Position numbers and translations under genes: made by a program. A DNA stretch of 38,396 nt from Candidatus Avitreponema avistercoris (GTDB lineage Bacteria; Spirochaetota; Spirochaetia; Treponematales; Treponemataceae). The stretch is from NCBI GenBank assembly GCA_017694555.1, contig JADIMS010000029.1:1-38396 (forward strand), written 5' to 3'. Position 1 is the first letter of the stretch. Each line of letters starts with the position of its first letter. The notes beneath the pieces are model-generated. The model saw nothing but the letters and a program-made list of their open reading frames with translations. It had not been told where the DNA came from and did not search any database. This document shows positions 20,653-29,236 of the stretch, in pieces.

Positions 20653-21511
20653 GTTCGGCCTCCGTTTTTTTTCCTGCAGGCTCCCGGTGTTTCTTGAAAT
20701 TCAGCGTAATTTCACGCTTCACCGGATAAGACGGAACAGCCTGCATATGGGCATCAATCATGCGGATAAAAAATTCACGCTGTTCTTTGCGGGGAACAAT
20801 GCAGTCTACAAAACCTTTTTCCAGCTGGAATTCCGCCCGCTGGAATCCATCGGGAAGTTTTTGGCGGATTGTGCCTTCAATAACCCGCGGACCGGCAAAC
20901 CCAATCAGCGCGCCCGGCTCCGCACAAATCAAATCGCCCAGCATGGCGAAACTTGCCGTTACGCCGCCGGTAACCGGGTCGCAGAGCATTAAAAAAAGCG
21001 GAATCCCGGCCCGGTCCAGCTCAGCCGCAGCGCTGGAAGTTTTTGCCATCTGCATCAGGGAAAACAGGCCTTCCTGCATCCGCGCGCCGCCGGACGTGGC
21101 GTAAATAATCACCGGCAGCCCTTCCCCGGCTCCCAGCATCATAATGCGGGTAATTTTTTCCCCGACAACGGAGCCCATGGATCCGCCCATGAAAGCAAAA
21201 GACATAACCGCAACCAGAGCCGGCCGTTTCCCGATTGTACAATACCCGGTAATTACGGCATCCGACAAATTGGTTTTTTCCTGCGCGGCGGAAATTTTCT
21301 CTTCATAGCCTTCCATTTCGATGGGATTCGCACTGGTTAAATTTTTGTACAGCTCCGAGAACGAACCTTCATCAATCAGATAGGCCAGACGCTGCATCGG
21401 TTCCATGCGGAAATGTGCCCCGCAGGCAGGACAGACGTACAAATTTTTTTTCAGCGTTTCAGCGTCCAAGACCGCTTTACATTGCGTACATTCCATAAGA
21501 CTCCCCACCAT
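20642..21511 (-). CDS. accD: acetyl-CoA carboxylase carboxyltransferase subunit beta
   Basis: Zn ribbon 'CTQCKAVLDAETLKKNLYVCPACGAHFRM'; 'ATSGGARMQEGLFSLMQMAKTS'. Confidence 0.97.
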   Translation of the reverse strand: MVGSLMECTQCKAVLDAETLKKNLYVCPACGAHFRMEPMQRLAYLIDEGSFSELYKNLTSANPIEMEGYEEKISAAQEKTNLSDAVITGYCTIGKRPALVAVMSFAFMGGSMGSVVGEKITRIMMLGAGEGLPVIIYATSGGARMQEGLFSLMQMAKTSSAAAELDRAGIPLFLMLCDPVTGGVTASFAMLGDLICAEPGALIGFAGPRVIEGTIRQKLPDGFQRAEFQLEKGFVDCIVPRKEQREFFIRMIDAHMQAVPSYPVKREITLNFKKHREPAGKKTEAEHDQ

Positions 21512-22827
21512 TATTGCTGAAACAATTCAGCGTACAACCCTGTTCCAAAGTGTCCCGACAAAAATTGCGGGGAAGACAGAATTGTTTTCTGCTCCCCGAT
21601 ATTCGTGGGGACTCCGTCAATTTTCAATTCATCCAGTGCACGCAGAAGGCGCTTCACAGCCCGTTCCCGCGTACTGTCCCAGGCAATCAATTTTGCAATC
21701 ATGGAATCATAAAACGGAAGCACGCTGTAGTCTGCATACACAAACGTATCGAACCGGATTCCGGGTCCGCCGGGAATATGCAGCGTTTTAATCTTTCCCG
21801 GCGCGCGGGCGTTGATTCTGGCTTCAACCGCCCAGCCGTTCAGCGCATGAACGCCGGGCTCTGCTTCCATAGGCAATCCCGCACAAACGCCGATTTGATC
21901 CCGGATAATGTCGGAAGATGTGACCATCTCGGAAACCGGATGTTCCACCTGCACGCGGGCATTCACTTCCATAAAGAAAAATTCATTTCCGGAAGCAAGG
22001 AATTCGATGGTACCCGCGCCCCGGTATTTTAAGGCAGAAAAAAGCGAAACGGCGCCCGCGCACATTTTTTCACGCATTTCCGGCGAAACGCCCGGCGACG
22101 GGCTTTCTTCAATCAATTTTTGGTGGTTTTTCTGCGTGGAACAATCCCGTTCCCCCAGAACGGCAACTCCGCCTTTCCCGTCGCCCAGAACCTGCAGTTC
22201 CACATGGCGGGGATTTACCAGATATTTTTCGATGTAAACCGTGCCGTCCGCAAAATTCGCCTGCGCCTCGGAAGAAGCAATCTTCAGGTTTTCCGCCAGA
22301 TCCTTCTCCTCATACACAATCCGCATACCTTTTCCGCCGCCGCCGGAAGCCGCCTTGATGATAACCGGATATCCGCAGCGGGCCGCAATTTTTTTCGCTT
22401 CGGCTTCGGAAGAAACGGCGCCGTCTGATCCCGGCGTGACCGGAAGCCCGTGCGCAACCGCCGTTGCGCGCGCCTGCACCTTATCGCCCAAAAGACGGAT
22501 AGTTTCCGGTTCCGGACCAATCCAGATTAAGCCTGCTTTCTGAACTTTTTCTGCAAAGGCGGCATTCTCGGACAAAAAGCCGACGCCCGGATGCACGGCG
22601 TCGCATTTTGTCCCCAGCGCCACCGTAACACAGGCGTCCGCATTCAAATAGCTTTTTGCTGAAGGCGGCGCACCGATGCAAACCGCCTCATCAGCCATTT
22701 TTACATGCAGGTTTTCTTTGTCCGCCGTGGAATACACCGCCACTGTCCGGATTCCGAGTTCCCGGCAAGCCCGGATAATCCGTACCGCGATTTCCCCGCG
22801 GTTGGCAATCAGCAAACGTTTAATCAT
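21511..22827 (-). CDS. accC: acetyl-CoA carboxylase biotin carboxylase subunit
   Basis: 'LLIANRGEIAVRIIRACRELGIRTVAVYS', 'ASGGGGKGMRIV', 'FMEVNARVQVEHPVSEM'. Confidence 0.98.
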   Translation of the reverse strand: MIKRLLIANRGEIAVRIIRACRELGIRTVAVYSTADKENLHVKMADEAVCIGAPPSAKSYLNADACVTVALGTKCDAVHPGVGFLSENAAFAEKVQKAGLIWIGPEPETIRLLGDKVQARATAVAHGLPVTPGSDGAVSSEAEAKKIAARCGYPVIIKAASGGGGKGMRIVYEEKDLAENLKIASSEAQANFADGTVYIEKYLVNPRHVELQVLGDGKGGVAVLGERDCSTQKNHQKLIEESPSPGVSPEMREKMCAGAVSLFSALKYRGAGTIEFLASGNEFFFMEVNARVQVEHPVSEMVTSSDIIRDQIGVCAGLPMEAEPGVHALNGWAVEARINARAPGKIKTLHIPGGPGIRFDTFVYADYSVLPFYDSMIAKLIAWDSTRERAVKRLLRALDELKIDGVPTNIGEQKTILSSPQFLSGHFGTGLYAELFQQ

Positions 22828-23336
22828 CAGTTTTTCCGGACCAAAAACAGCGGCTGGTCAAATTCAACCAGATCCCCGTTTTGCACAAGGATTTTTTCTA
22901 CCGTGCAGTCAAATTCACTTTCCAGCGTATTCATCATTTTCATCGCTTCCAAAATGCAAAGCGGATCGCCTTTTTTTACGGATTTTCCTTCTTCCACATA
23001 GACAGGAGCATCCGGTGACGGCGCGCGGTAGAACGTTCCGACAATCGGGCTTTTTACCGGTACAAGATCCGCAGAAGAAGCGGCTGGCTCCGTATTGTCC
23101 GGGGTTTTGTCCGGTGCAGGAGCCGGCGCCGGTTTTTCCATTACCGGAGCAGGCGCCGGTCCGCCTCTTTCCGCAGGCGCAACGGGAGCCGGATGCGGAA
23201 CAGGCGGATGCGCCGCCGGACCGCAGGCTTCTTTTTTCTTCAGGACCAAAGACTCTCCGGCCTGATGCCATTCCAACGAAACGATGGAACTTCCATTCAG
23301 CTTGTCAATCAAAGAAAGAATAAAACTCTCGTTCAT
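22827..23336 (-). CDS. accB: acetyl-CoA carboxylase biotin carboxyl carrier protein
   Basis: Biotinylation motif 'CILEAMKMMNTLESE', Pro/Ala-rich linker. Confidence 0.96.
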   Translation of the reverse strand: MNESFILSLIDKLNGSSIVSLEWHQAGESLVLKKKEACGPAAHPPVPHPAPVAPAERGGPAPAPVMEKPAPAPAPDKTPDNTEPAASSADLVPVKSPIVGTFYRAPSPDAPVYVEEGKSVKKGDPLCILEAMKMMNTLESEFDCTVEKILVQNGDLVEFDQPLFLVRKN

Positions 23337-23366
23337 TTCGGTTCCTCACAAATGCAAAATATCCGT

Positions 23367-24551
23367 TCACAACGTGTCCAGCCGGGGCACGTCTTTTTCG
23401 TAATCCACACCGGCAATATCGAAACCGCTTGTTGCAAGAAAATCGTGCTTATAACCGGCAAGATCTGCAAGCTCCGCAATATTTTCCGCAGTGACTTTCG
23501 GCATAATTTCCGAAACTTCCGCCTGTACTTCAGGATCCATTTCCCAGTCGTCGATGCGGATCCGGTTTTCTTCATCTACCGGAATGGCGCCGCCGGTATA
23601 CAGGCGTTCCGCAAACAGCCGGTTCATCTGTTCGATGCAGCCTTCATGCGTGCCGCGCCGTTTCATCACCTTAAACAAAACCGAAAGATACAGCGGGATA
23701 ATCGGAATAACCGCGCTGGCCCGTGTAATCAGACCTTTGTTCACGGAAACATAGGCAGAACCGCGGTACGCCGCCATTTTCTGATTCAGTTCTGCGGCTG
23801 TTTTTTCCAAATGCTCTTTCGCGCGGCCGATGGTTCCGCGGCGGTAAATAGCCTGCGAAACTTCCGGGCCGACGTAAGAATACGCGACGGTAATCACACC
23901 GTCCGCCAGAACGCCGCCGTCCGCCAAATGCGAAATCCAGCGGGCCCAGTCCTCCCCGCCCATAACTTTCACGGTCTGGGCGATTTCGTCTTCCGTTGCA
24001 GGTTCGGCGGAAATTTCTTTTATGTCGCCGGTCATCGGGTCAAAGGTTTTGCCGGAAAACGGCGCGCCAACCGGTTTGATGACGGACTTATACATCACGC
24101 CGGAATCCGGGTCGGTCCGGACCGGGCTGGCCAGACTGTAAACTACAAGATCAAAGCGGATGCCCCGCGCGCGGGCCGCTTCTACAATTTCCGTCTTTAC
24201 CGCATCCGAAAATGCATCCCCGTTGAAGGTAAGCGCCGTCAGGCCTTCCGCTGCCGCAGCCTGATCAAAAGCCAGATTGTTGTACCAGCCCGGCGTCCCG
24301 CCTTTTGTTTCCGTACCGGCTTTTTCCAAGGAAACGCCGAACGTTGCGGCGCCGTAACCGAAAGCAGCCACAATCCGGCTGGCAAGTCCGTACCCGCCGG
24401 AACAGCCCAGCACCAGCACATTTTTTGGGGAAGAGGAAGCGGAATGTTTCTGCGCTTTCACATATGCAATTTGATCCTGCACGGATTTTGCACATCCGGC
24501 GGGATGCGCATTCAGACAAATATTGCTTCTTACCATCGGTTTTATTATCAT
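23367..24551 (-). CDS. fabV: trans-2-enoyl-CoA/ACP reductase, FabV/Ter type
   Basis: 'MIIKPMVRSNICLNAHPAGC', 'VLVLGCSGGYGLASRI', Y-X8-K in 'IYRRGTIGRAKEHLE'. Confidence 0.97.
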   Translation of the reverse strand: MIIKPMVRSNICLNAHPAGCAKSVQDQIAYVKAQKHSASSSPKNVLVLGCSGGYGLASRIVAAFGYGAATFGVSLEKAGTETKGGTPGWYNNLAFDQAAAAEGLTALTFNGDAFSDAVKTEIVEAARARGIRFDLVVYSLASPVRTDPDSGVMYKSVIKPVGAPFSGKTFDPMTGDIKEISAEPATEDEIAQTVKVMGGEDWARWISHLADGGVLADGVITVAYSYVGPEVSQAIYRRGTIGRAKEHLEKTAAELNQKMAAYRGSAYVSVNKGLITRASAVIPIIPLYLSVLFKVMKRRGTHEGCIEQMNRLFAERLYTGGAIPVDEENRIRIDDWEMDPEVQAEVSEIMPKVTAENIAELADLAGYKHDFLATSGFDIAGVDYEKDVPRLDTL

Positions 24552-24591
24552 AATTCCCTCTCCTTATCATCCAAACCGGATCACGCCGGAT

Positions 24592-25014
24592 TTACTTTCC
24601 CACAAGACACATCCACTCCGCTTCCGCTGCAATTTCATCACCGACATACGCCACGCCGGACTGTTTAATCATCCGGGGAGAAACCCGCAGGTTTTTTACT
24701 TCCACACGGACGGTATCGCCGGGCCGGACCTGGCGGCGGAATTTCACCTTGTCTACAGTTCCCAAAAAGAACAAAGAACCTTCCGGGAATACCTTTTGCG
24801 AGCTGAGCGCCGCGCCGCCGCACTGCGCCATCGTTTCAATCAGGATGACGCCGGGTACGACGGGATATTCCGGAAAATGCCCTTTGAAAAAGAAATCATT
24901 ATCGGTAAATGTACGCAGCGAAACACTTCCGTTTTCATCGGCACTGACAATTTCATCCACAAACAAAAAGGGTTCTCTGTGTGGAAGCAGATCTTTCACA
25001 TTTTTCAGCCCCAT
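24592..25014 (-). CDS. fabZ: 3-hydroxyacyl-ACP dehydratase
   Basis: 'LLPHREPFLFVDEI', 'FFKGHFPEYPVVPGVILIETMAQ'. Confidence 0.96.
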   Translation of the reverse strand: MGLKNVKDLLPHREPFLFVDEIVSADENGSVSLRTFTDNDFFFKGHFPEYPVVPGVILIETMAQCGGAALSSQKVFPEGSLFFLGTVDKVKFRRQVRPGDTVRVEVKNLRVSPRMIKQSGVAYVGDEIAAEAEWMCLVGK

Positions 25015-25044
25015 AACTTCTCCCGTATCCGCGGAACCAGCCGC

Positions 25045-26301
25045 TCAAACCTTGCGGAAAACCACTACGCCGTTGTGCCCGCCGAAACCGAGGGAACCGG
25101 ACATCGCGCAGGAAATCCCCCCTTCTGCGGAAACGTCTATACCGTGGTTCGGGACGTAATCCAAATCGCACCCGGCTTCCAGATCCGGATTTTCCAGGTT
25201 GATTGTGGGCGGATAGAAACCATCCTGAATGGCTTTTACGCAAAAAAGCGCTTCAATGGCGCCTGCGGCGCCCAGGCAATGCCCGGTCATGCTTTTGGTG
25301 GAAGAGATTTTCATCTTGTACGCATGATCCCCAAAGGCTTTTTTGACCATCGCCGTTTCAGACGGATCGTTGATCGGCGTAGAAGTCCCGTGCGCATTGT
25401 AATACTGCACATCTTCGGGACGGATTCCGGCATCTGCAATTGCATTCGTAATTGCCAGCGCGCCGCCGTCTCCGGACGGATCCGGGCTGGTAATGTGATA
25501 GGCATCCGAGGAGCCGCCGTATCCGGCAAACTCGGCATAAATCCGCGCGCCCCTGGCTTTTGCATGTTCGTATTCTTCCAGCACGAGAATTGCAGAACCT
25601 TCACCCATGACAAAACCTTCACGCCGCTTGTCAAACGGACGGCTGGCTTTTTCCGGCTCGTCATTGAATGATGTAGCCAGGGTTTTCAATACCTGAAAAC
25701 AGCCGATTCCGTAACCGGTAATTGTAGCTTCAGTACCGCCGGCAAGACAGATATCCAGACGTCCGTGCCGGATTTGATCCAACGCAAGACCCAGCGCGTC
25801 CGTACCGGAAGAACAGGCTGTTGCCAGCGAGAGCGCCGTACCGTGCAATCCCAGCAGCATACTGATATTGCCCGGCGCTTCATTCGGAATCAGCATCGGA
25901 ATGCTGAGCGGAGGAATACGGGCGTTTCCGGCGTCAAAATATTTTTTAATCGAAGATTCAATAACTTCAAAACCGCCGATTCCGTTGCCCAGCAAAACAC
26001 CGGCACGGTTCACGTCCATGTTGTCTTTATTCAGTCCGGCATCCGCCATCGCCTGCACAGCGGCCGCAACGGCAAACTGGGTATAGCGGCCCATTTTCCG
26101 GGCTTCCTTCCGGTCAATCCAGCGGCTTGCTTCAAAGCCTTTGACTTCCCCGGCGATTTTGCATTCATAATCCGACGTATCAAAAGCGGTAATTTTGCCG
26201 ATCCCGCTTTTTCCTTCCCGGACTGCCTGCCAGGTTTCCTCTACGGTATTTCCCAACGGCGTCACCGCGCCCAGTCCTGTAACTACAACCTTTCTGCTCA
26301 T
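25045..26301 (-). CDS. fabF: beta-ketoacyl-ACP synthase II
   Basis: 'VVVTGLGAVTPLGNTVEETW', active-site 'TACSSGTDALG', 'NAHGTSTPINDPSE', 'SMTGHCLGAAGAIEA'. Confidence 0.97.
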   Translation of the reverse strand: MSRKVVVTGLGAVTPLGNTVEETWQAVREGKSGIGKITAFDTSDYECKIAGEVKGFEASRWIDRKEARKMGRYTQFAVAAAVQAMADAGLNKDNMDVNRAGVLLGNGIGGFEVIESSIKKYFDAGNARIPPLSIPMLIPNEAPGNISMLLGLHGTALSLATACSSGTDALGLALDQIRHGRLDICLAGGTEATITGYGIGCFQVLKTLATSFNDEPEKASRPFDKRREGFVMGEGSAILVLEEYEHAKARGARIYAEFAGYGGSSDAYHITSPDPSGDGGALAITNAIADAGIRPEDVQYYNAHGTSTPINDPSETAMVKKAFGDHAYKMKISSTKSMTGHCLGAAGAIEALFCVKAIQDGFYPPTINLENPDLEAGCDLDYVPNHGIDVSAEGGISCAMSGSLGFGGHNGVVVFRKV

Positions 26302-26335
26302 TCTTTACTCCTGCTTTCCACGAATGTACCTGAAC

Positions 26336-27079
26336 TCAGGCTCCCATGCCGCCGTCCACGCCAATCACCTGTGCAGTGACGTACGAAGATAAATCCGAGG
26401 CAAGAAACACCACGACATCCGCAACATCGGTTACCGTTCCGGCGCGGTGCATCGGAATTCCTTTCAGCCACTCATTCCGGGCGGCTTCGTTGATGGCTTT
26501 CGTCATATCGGTTTCGATAAATCCCGGCGCAACGGCGTTGACCCGCACGTTCCGGCTTCCGATTTCCTTTGCCAGACTTTTGGTCAATCCGATTAACCCG
26601 GCTTTACTGGCAGCATAATTTGCCTGACCGCCCTGTCCGTGCAAACCGACCACGCTCGACATATTGATGATAGATCCGGCGCGTTTTTTTATCATATCGG
26701 CCGCAACAATCTGTGAAACCAGAAAAACGCCTGTCAAATTCACCGCAAGCACGGAATCCCAGTCTTCTTTTTTCATCCGGAAAAACAAACCGTCCCGCGT
26801 AATACCGGCGTTATTCACCAGCACGTCAAAACCGGCGGACTCTTCCAGCGCCTGTTTTACCACGGCAGAAAGCTGCTCCGCATTTCCGGCATCCGCGCAA
26901 ATTTCATGAAACGCCGAACCGTTCTCTGACGCTACCTTTTCCAGCTCTTCGCGGGCGGCGGAAGGTTTGGAGCACAGCCCCCAGACTTCCGCGCCTTCCG
27001 CCAGAAAGCGGCAGACAATTTCTTTCCCGATGCCGCGGGAAGAACCGGTTACCAGCGCTTTTTTTCCTTTCAGTAACAT
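26336..27079 (-). CDS. fabG: 3-oxoacyl-ACP reductase (start reassigned to internal ATG 27079)
   Basis: 'GKKALVTGSSRGIGKEI', 'NNAGITRDGLFFRMKKEDWD', 'YAASKAGLIGLTKSLAKE'. Confidence 0.96.
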   Translation of the reverse strand: MLLKGKKALVTGSSRGIGKEIVCRFLAEGAEVWGLCSKPSAAREELEKVASENGSAFHEICADAGNAEQLSAVVKQALEESAGFDVLVNNAGITRDGLFFRMKKEDWDSVLAVNLTGVFLVSQIVAADMIKKRAGSIINMSSVVGLHGQGGQANYAASKAGLIGLTKSLAKEIGSRNVRVNAVAPGFIETDMTKAINEAARNEWLKGIPMHRAGTVTDVADVVVFLASDLSSYVTAQVIGVDGGMGA

Positions 27080-27120
27080 AAAATCCTCCGAAACGGAAAC
27101 AAATCCCAAAACTGCGTAAA

Positions 27121-28077
27121 TTACAGCGCAGTAATATTTTCAAACGAACAGCAGGGCGAAACCGGATGCTCTGCGCCGAATTCGGTGTCTTTCCACAAAC
27201 CGGCAAGAACCTTTCCCGGCCCCGGCTCCAGAAAACGCCACGTACTGCCGGCGTCCGCAGCCGCAAATTCCGCGAGCGCCTTTTCTTCGCTGGTCCACAA
27301 AACGCTTTGCACCAGATGCCGGACGGCGGACGCTTTGGCTTCTGCCCCGGAAGCCACCTGTTTTCCGCTCACATTGGAAAAAAGCGCGGCAACCGGATCG
27401 CGGAATTCCACGTCCGCAATAACCTGCTCAAATGCGTCGGCCGCTTCCTGCATCAGCGGGGAATGGAACGGCCCGGCAACTGCCAGACGCACCACCCGCC
27501 GTGCTCCGGCTTCTTTGAATGCCGCCTCTACGGCGTCCAACCCGTCCGCCGTACCGGAAACCACGGTCTGCCGGACGCTATTCATGTTGGCGGCAAACAC
27601 GCCGTCAATATCCGCGCATATGCGCAGTACGGTTTCCGGCGGCAGTCCGATTACCGCCGCCATTCCCGGCACACGGCCGGCAGAACGGGCCGCAATGCTG
27701 TCGCATACACGCTGCATAATTTCACCGCGCTGTTTTACCACCCGCACGGTATCCGCAAACGAAAGTACGCCGCTGACGCACAGCGCAGGAAACTCGCCGA
27801 GACTGAATCCGGCGCAAGCGGAAGGCTCAATCCCCTTTTCTTTCAGCACAGCCGCCACAGTCAGCGAAACGGCTGTGATGGCCAGCTGGCTGCGGTCGCT
27901 GCGGGAGAGAACATCCGCAGGAGAATCCCGGAGCAAAGCAAGGACGTCTTCGCCTGCAATTTCCGAAACCGTATCCAGGCATTCTTTAGCGGCCGGCGAT
28001 GCCTCATACAAATCCACACCCATACCGGGAAACTGCGCGCCCTGCCCGGGAAACAAAAAAGCGTATTTGGTCACCAT
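27121..28077 (-). CDS. fabD: malonyl-CoA:ACP transacylase
   Basis: 'FLFPGQGAQFPGMG', 'AGFSLGEF', 'VAGPFHSPLM'. Confidence 0.94.
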   Translation of the reverse strand: MVTKYAFLFPGQGAQFPGMGVDLYEASPAAKECLDTVSEIAGEDVLALLRDSPADVLSRSDRSQLAITAVSLTVAAVLKEKGIEPSACAGFSLGEFPALCVSGVLSFADTVRVVKQRGEIMQRVCDSIAARSAGRVPGMAAVIGLPPETVLRICADIDGVFAANMNSVRQTVVSGTADGLDAVEAAFKEAGARRVVRLAVAGPFHSPLMQEAADAFEQVIADVEFRDPVAALFSNVSGKQVASGAEAKASAVRHLVQSVLWTSEEKALAEFAAADAGSTWRFLEPGPGKVLAGLWKDTEFGAEHPVSPCCSFENITAL

Positions 28078-29024
28078 ATGATAATTCCCCCTCCGCCGGT
28101 AAGTCCGGCGCCGAATCCGGCAATGATAATCCGCATTCCTTTTTTCAGCGTACCGTTTTCCTCCATCAGCGCCAAAGTCATCGGAATGGAAGCAGAAGAC
28201 GTATTGCCGTATTCTTCCATATTGAAAACGAATTTGGAAACCGGCAGGGAAAGCCGTTTTGCCGCAGCGGTGAGAATCCGGGAATTTGCCTGATGGCAGA
28301 CAATCCAGTCCACGTCGTTTTCGGTCAGGTTTTCGGCCTTCATCAGGGAACTGATGATACCGGTGATTTCCGCTACGGCGAAATTGTACACCGCCTGACC
28401 GTCCATTTGCAGCCGGCCGCCATGTTCCAAATACAGCGCACGGGCGCCTTTCCCGTCCGCGTTATGGTACATGATTCCCAGCCCCCGGTTCCCGTAATCG
28501 GCGCCCGTAGCAGCCGTGTTCTCTAAAACCGCAGAACCGGAACCGTCTCCGAACAGGACGCAGGTCGCGCGGTCCGTCCAGTCTACAATCCGCGAAAGAA
28601 TTTCGGTACTGCAAACCAGCGCGTATTTCCAGCCGCGGCGTTCCAACAGCCCTGCGGCGGTATCTGCCGCGTACACAAATCCGGAACAGGCAGCCAGAAT
28701 ATCAAAACACATAGCCTTTTCCGCACCGAGTTCCGCCTGCAGCAGACAGGATTCCGAAGGAATACAGGCGTAGGAAGGGGTAATTGAAGTAAAAATAATC
28801 AAATCCAGCTGGTCCGCCGTGATTCCGGCCGCAGCAAGCGCCTTCCGCGAAGATGCAGCACCCAGCGAGGTTGTCGTTTCGTCTTCTCCGGCAAGGTATC
28901 TGCTGCCAATTCCTGTGTGCGAGCGGATCCATTCATCCGAAGTCTGAAGCGATGCCGGCAGATCCTCGTTCTTCACTTTTCTCTTCGGAACCTGGATTCC
29001 GGTTCCAATCACAACAATAGCCAT
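28071..29024 (-). CDS. fabH: beta-ketoacyl-ACP synthase III (start reassigned to ATG 29024 with GGAG SD)
   Basis: 'CFDILAACSGFVYAADTA', 'VCHQANSRIL', 'EYGNTSSASIPMTL'. Confidence 0.96.
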   Translation of the reverse strand: MAIVVIGTGIQVPKRKVKNEDLPASLQTSDEWIRSHTGIGSRYLAGEDETTTSLGAASSRKALAAAGITADQLDLIIFTSITPSYACIPSESCLLQAELGAEKAMCFDILAACSGFVYAADTAAGLLERRGWKYALVCSTEILSRIVDWTDRATCVLFGDGSGSAVLENTAATGADYGNRGLGIMYHNADGKGARALYLEHGGRLQMDGQAVYNFAVAEITGIISSLMKAENLTENDVDWIVCHQANSRILTAAAKRLSLPVSKFVFNMEEYGNTSSASIPMTLALMEENGTLKKGMRIIIAGFGAGLTGGGGIIIW

Positions 29025-29056
29025 AGCAACTCCATCAGCCGCATACGTCACGCCGC

Positions 29057-29087
29057 ATTTCGACAAATTTCATGATTTTGTCGAAAT
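29057..29087. promoter_or_regulatory. perfect inverted repeat ATTTCGACAAA-N9-TTTGTCGAAAT, candidate operator (or 5' UTR stem-loop) of the fab/acc operon
   Basis: 11 bp perfect arms, 9 nt spacer; immediately downstream of a predicted minus-strand promoter. Confidence 0.7.
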
Positions 29088-29095
29088 AACGCCAT

Positions 29096-29124
29096 ATTCT
29101 GTATGTTTTTTCAAATAGTGTCAA
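29096..29124 (-). promoter_or_regulatory. predicted fab operon promoter TTGACA-N17-CAGAAT
   Basis: -35 complement 29119-29124, -10 complement 29096-29101; a second TGGTATAAT (extended -10) lies further upstream on the same strand. Confidence 0.55.
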
Positions 29125-29199
29125 TGCGGAGATTATACCATAAGTTTTCCGGAAAAAAACAGACTTTTCCTGATTCAGATACAAACTCATACAAACTGA

Positions 29200-29228
29200 T
29201 TGACAAAAAATAAAACCAAAAGTAAAAT
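29200..29228 (+). promoter_or_regulatory. predicted promoter TTGACA-N17-TAAAAT, 8 nt before ATG 29237
   Basis: Consensus -35, 17 nt spacer, 5/6 -10; no SD before ATG. Confidence 0.7.
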
Positions 29229-29236
29229 TTCTTAAA

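Noticed and set aside
19267-20697. 476 aa + ORF antisense to TPR/accA genes
   Set aside because: Runs across an intergenic terminator and two genes on the opposite strand; no conserved motifs.
24523-25671. 382 aa + strand ORF antisense to fabZ/fabF
   Set aside because: Spans two well-supported minus-strand genes and their gap; no recognisable motif; codon-bias artefact.
27790-27819. FabD nucleophile motif reads GFSLGE rather than GHSLGE
   Set aside because: The Ser nucleophile and catalytic His region (GPFHSPLM) are present, and GxSLGE variation occurs in other bacterial FabD proteins, so it is probably family variation.
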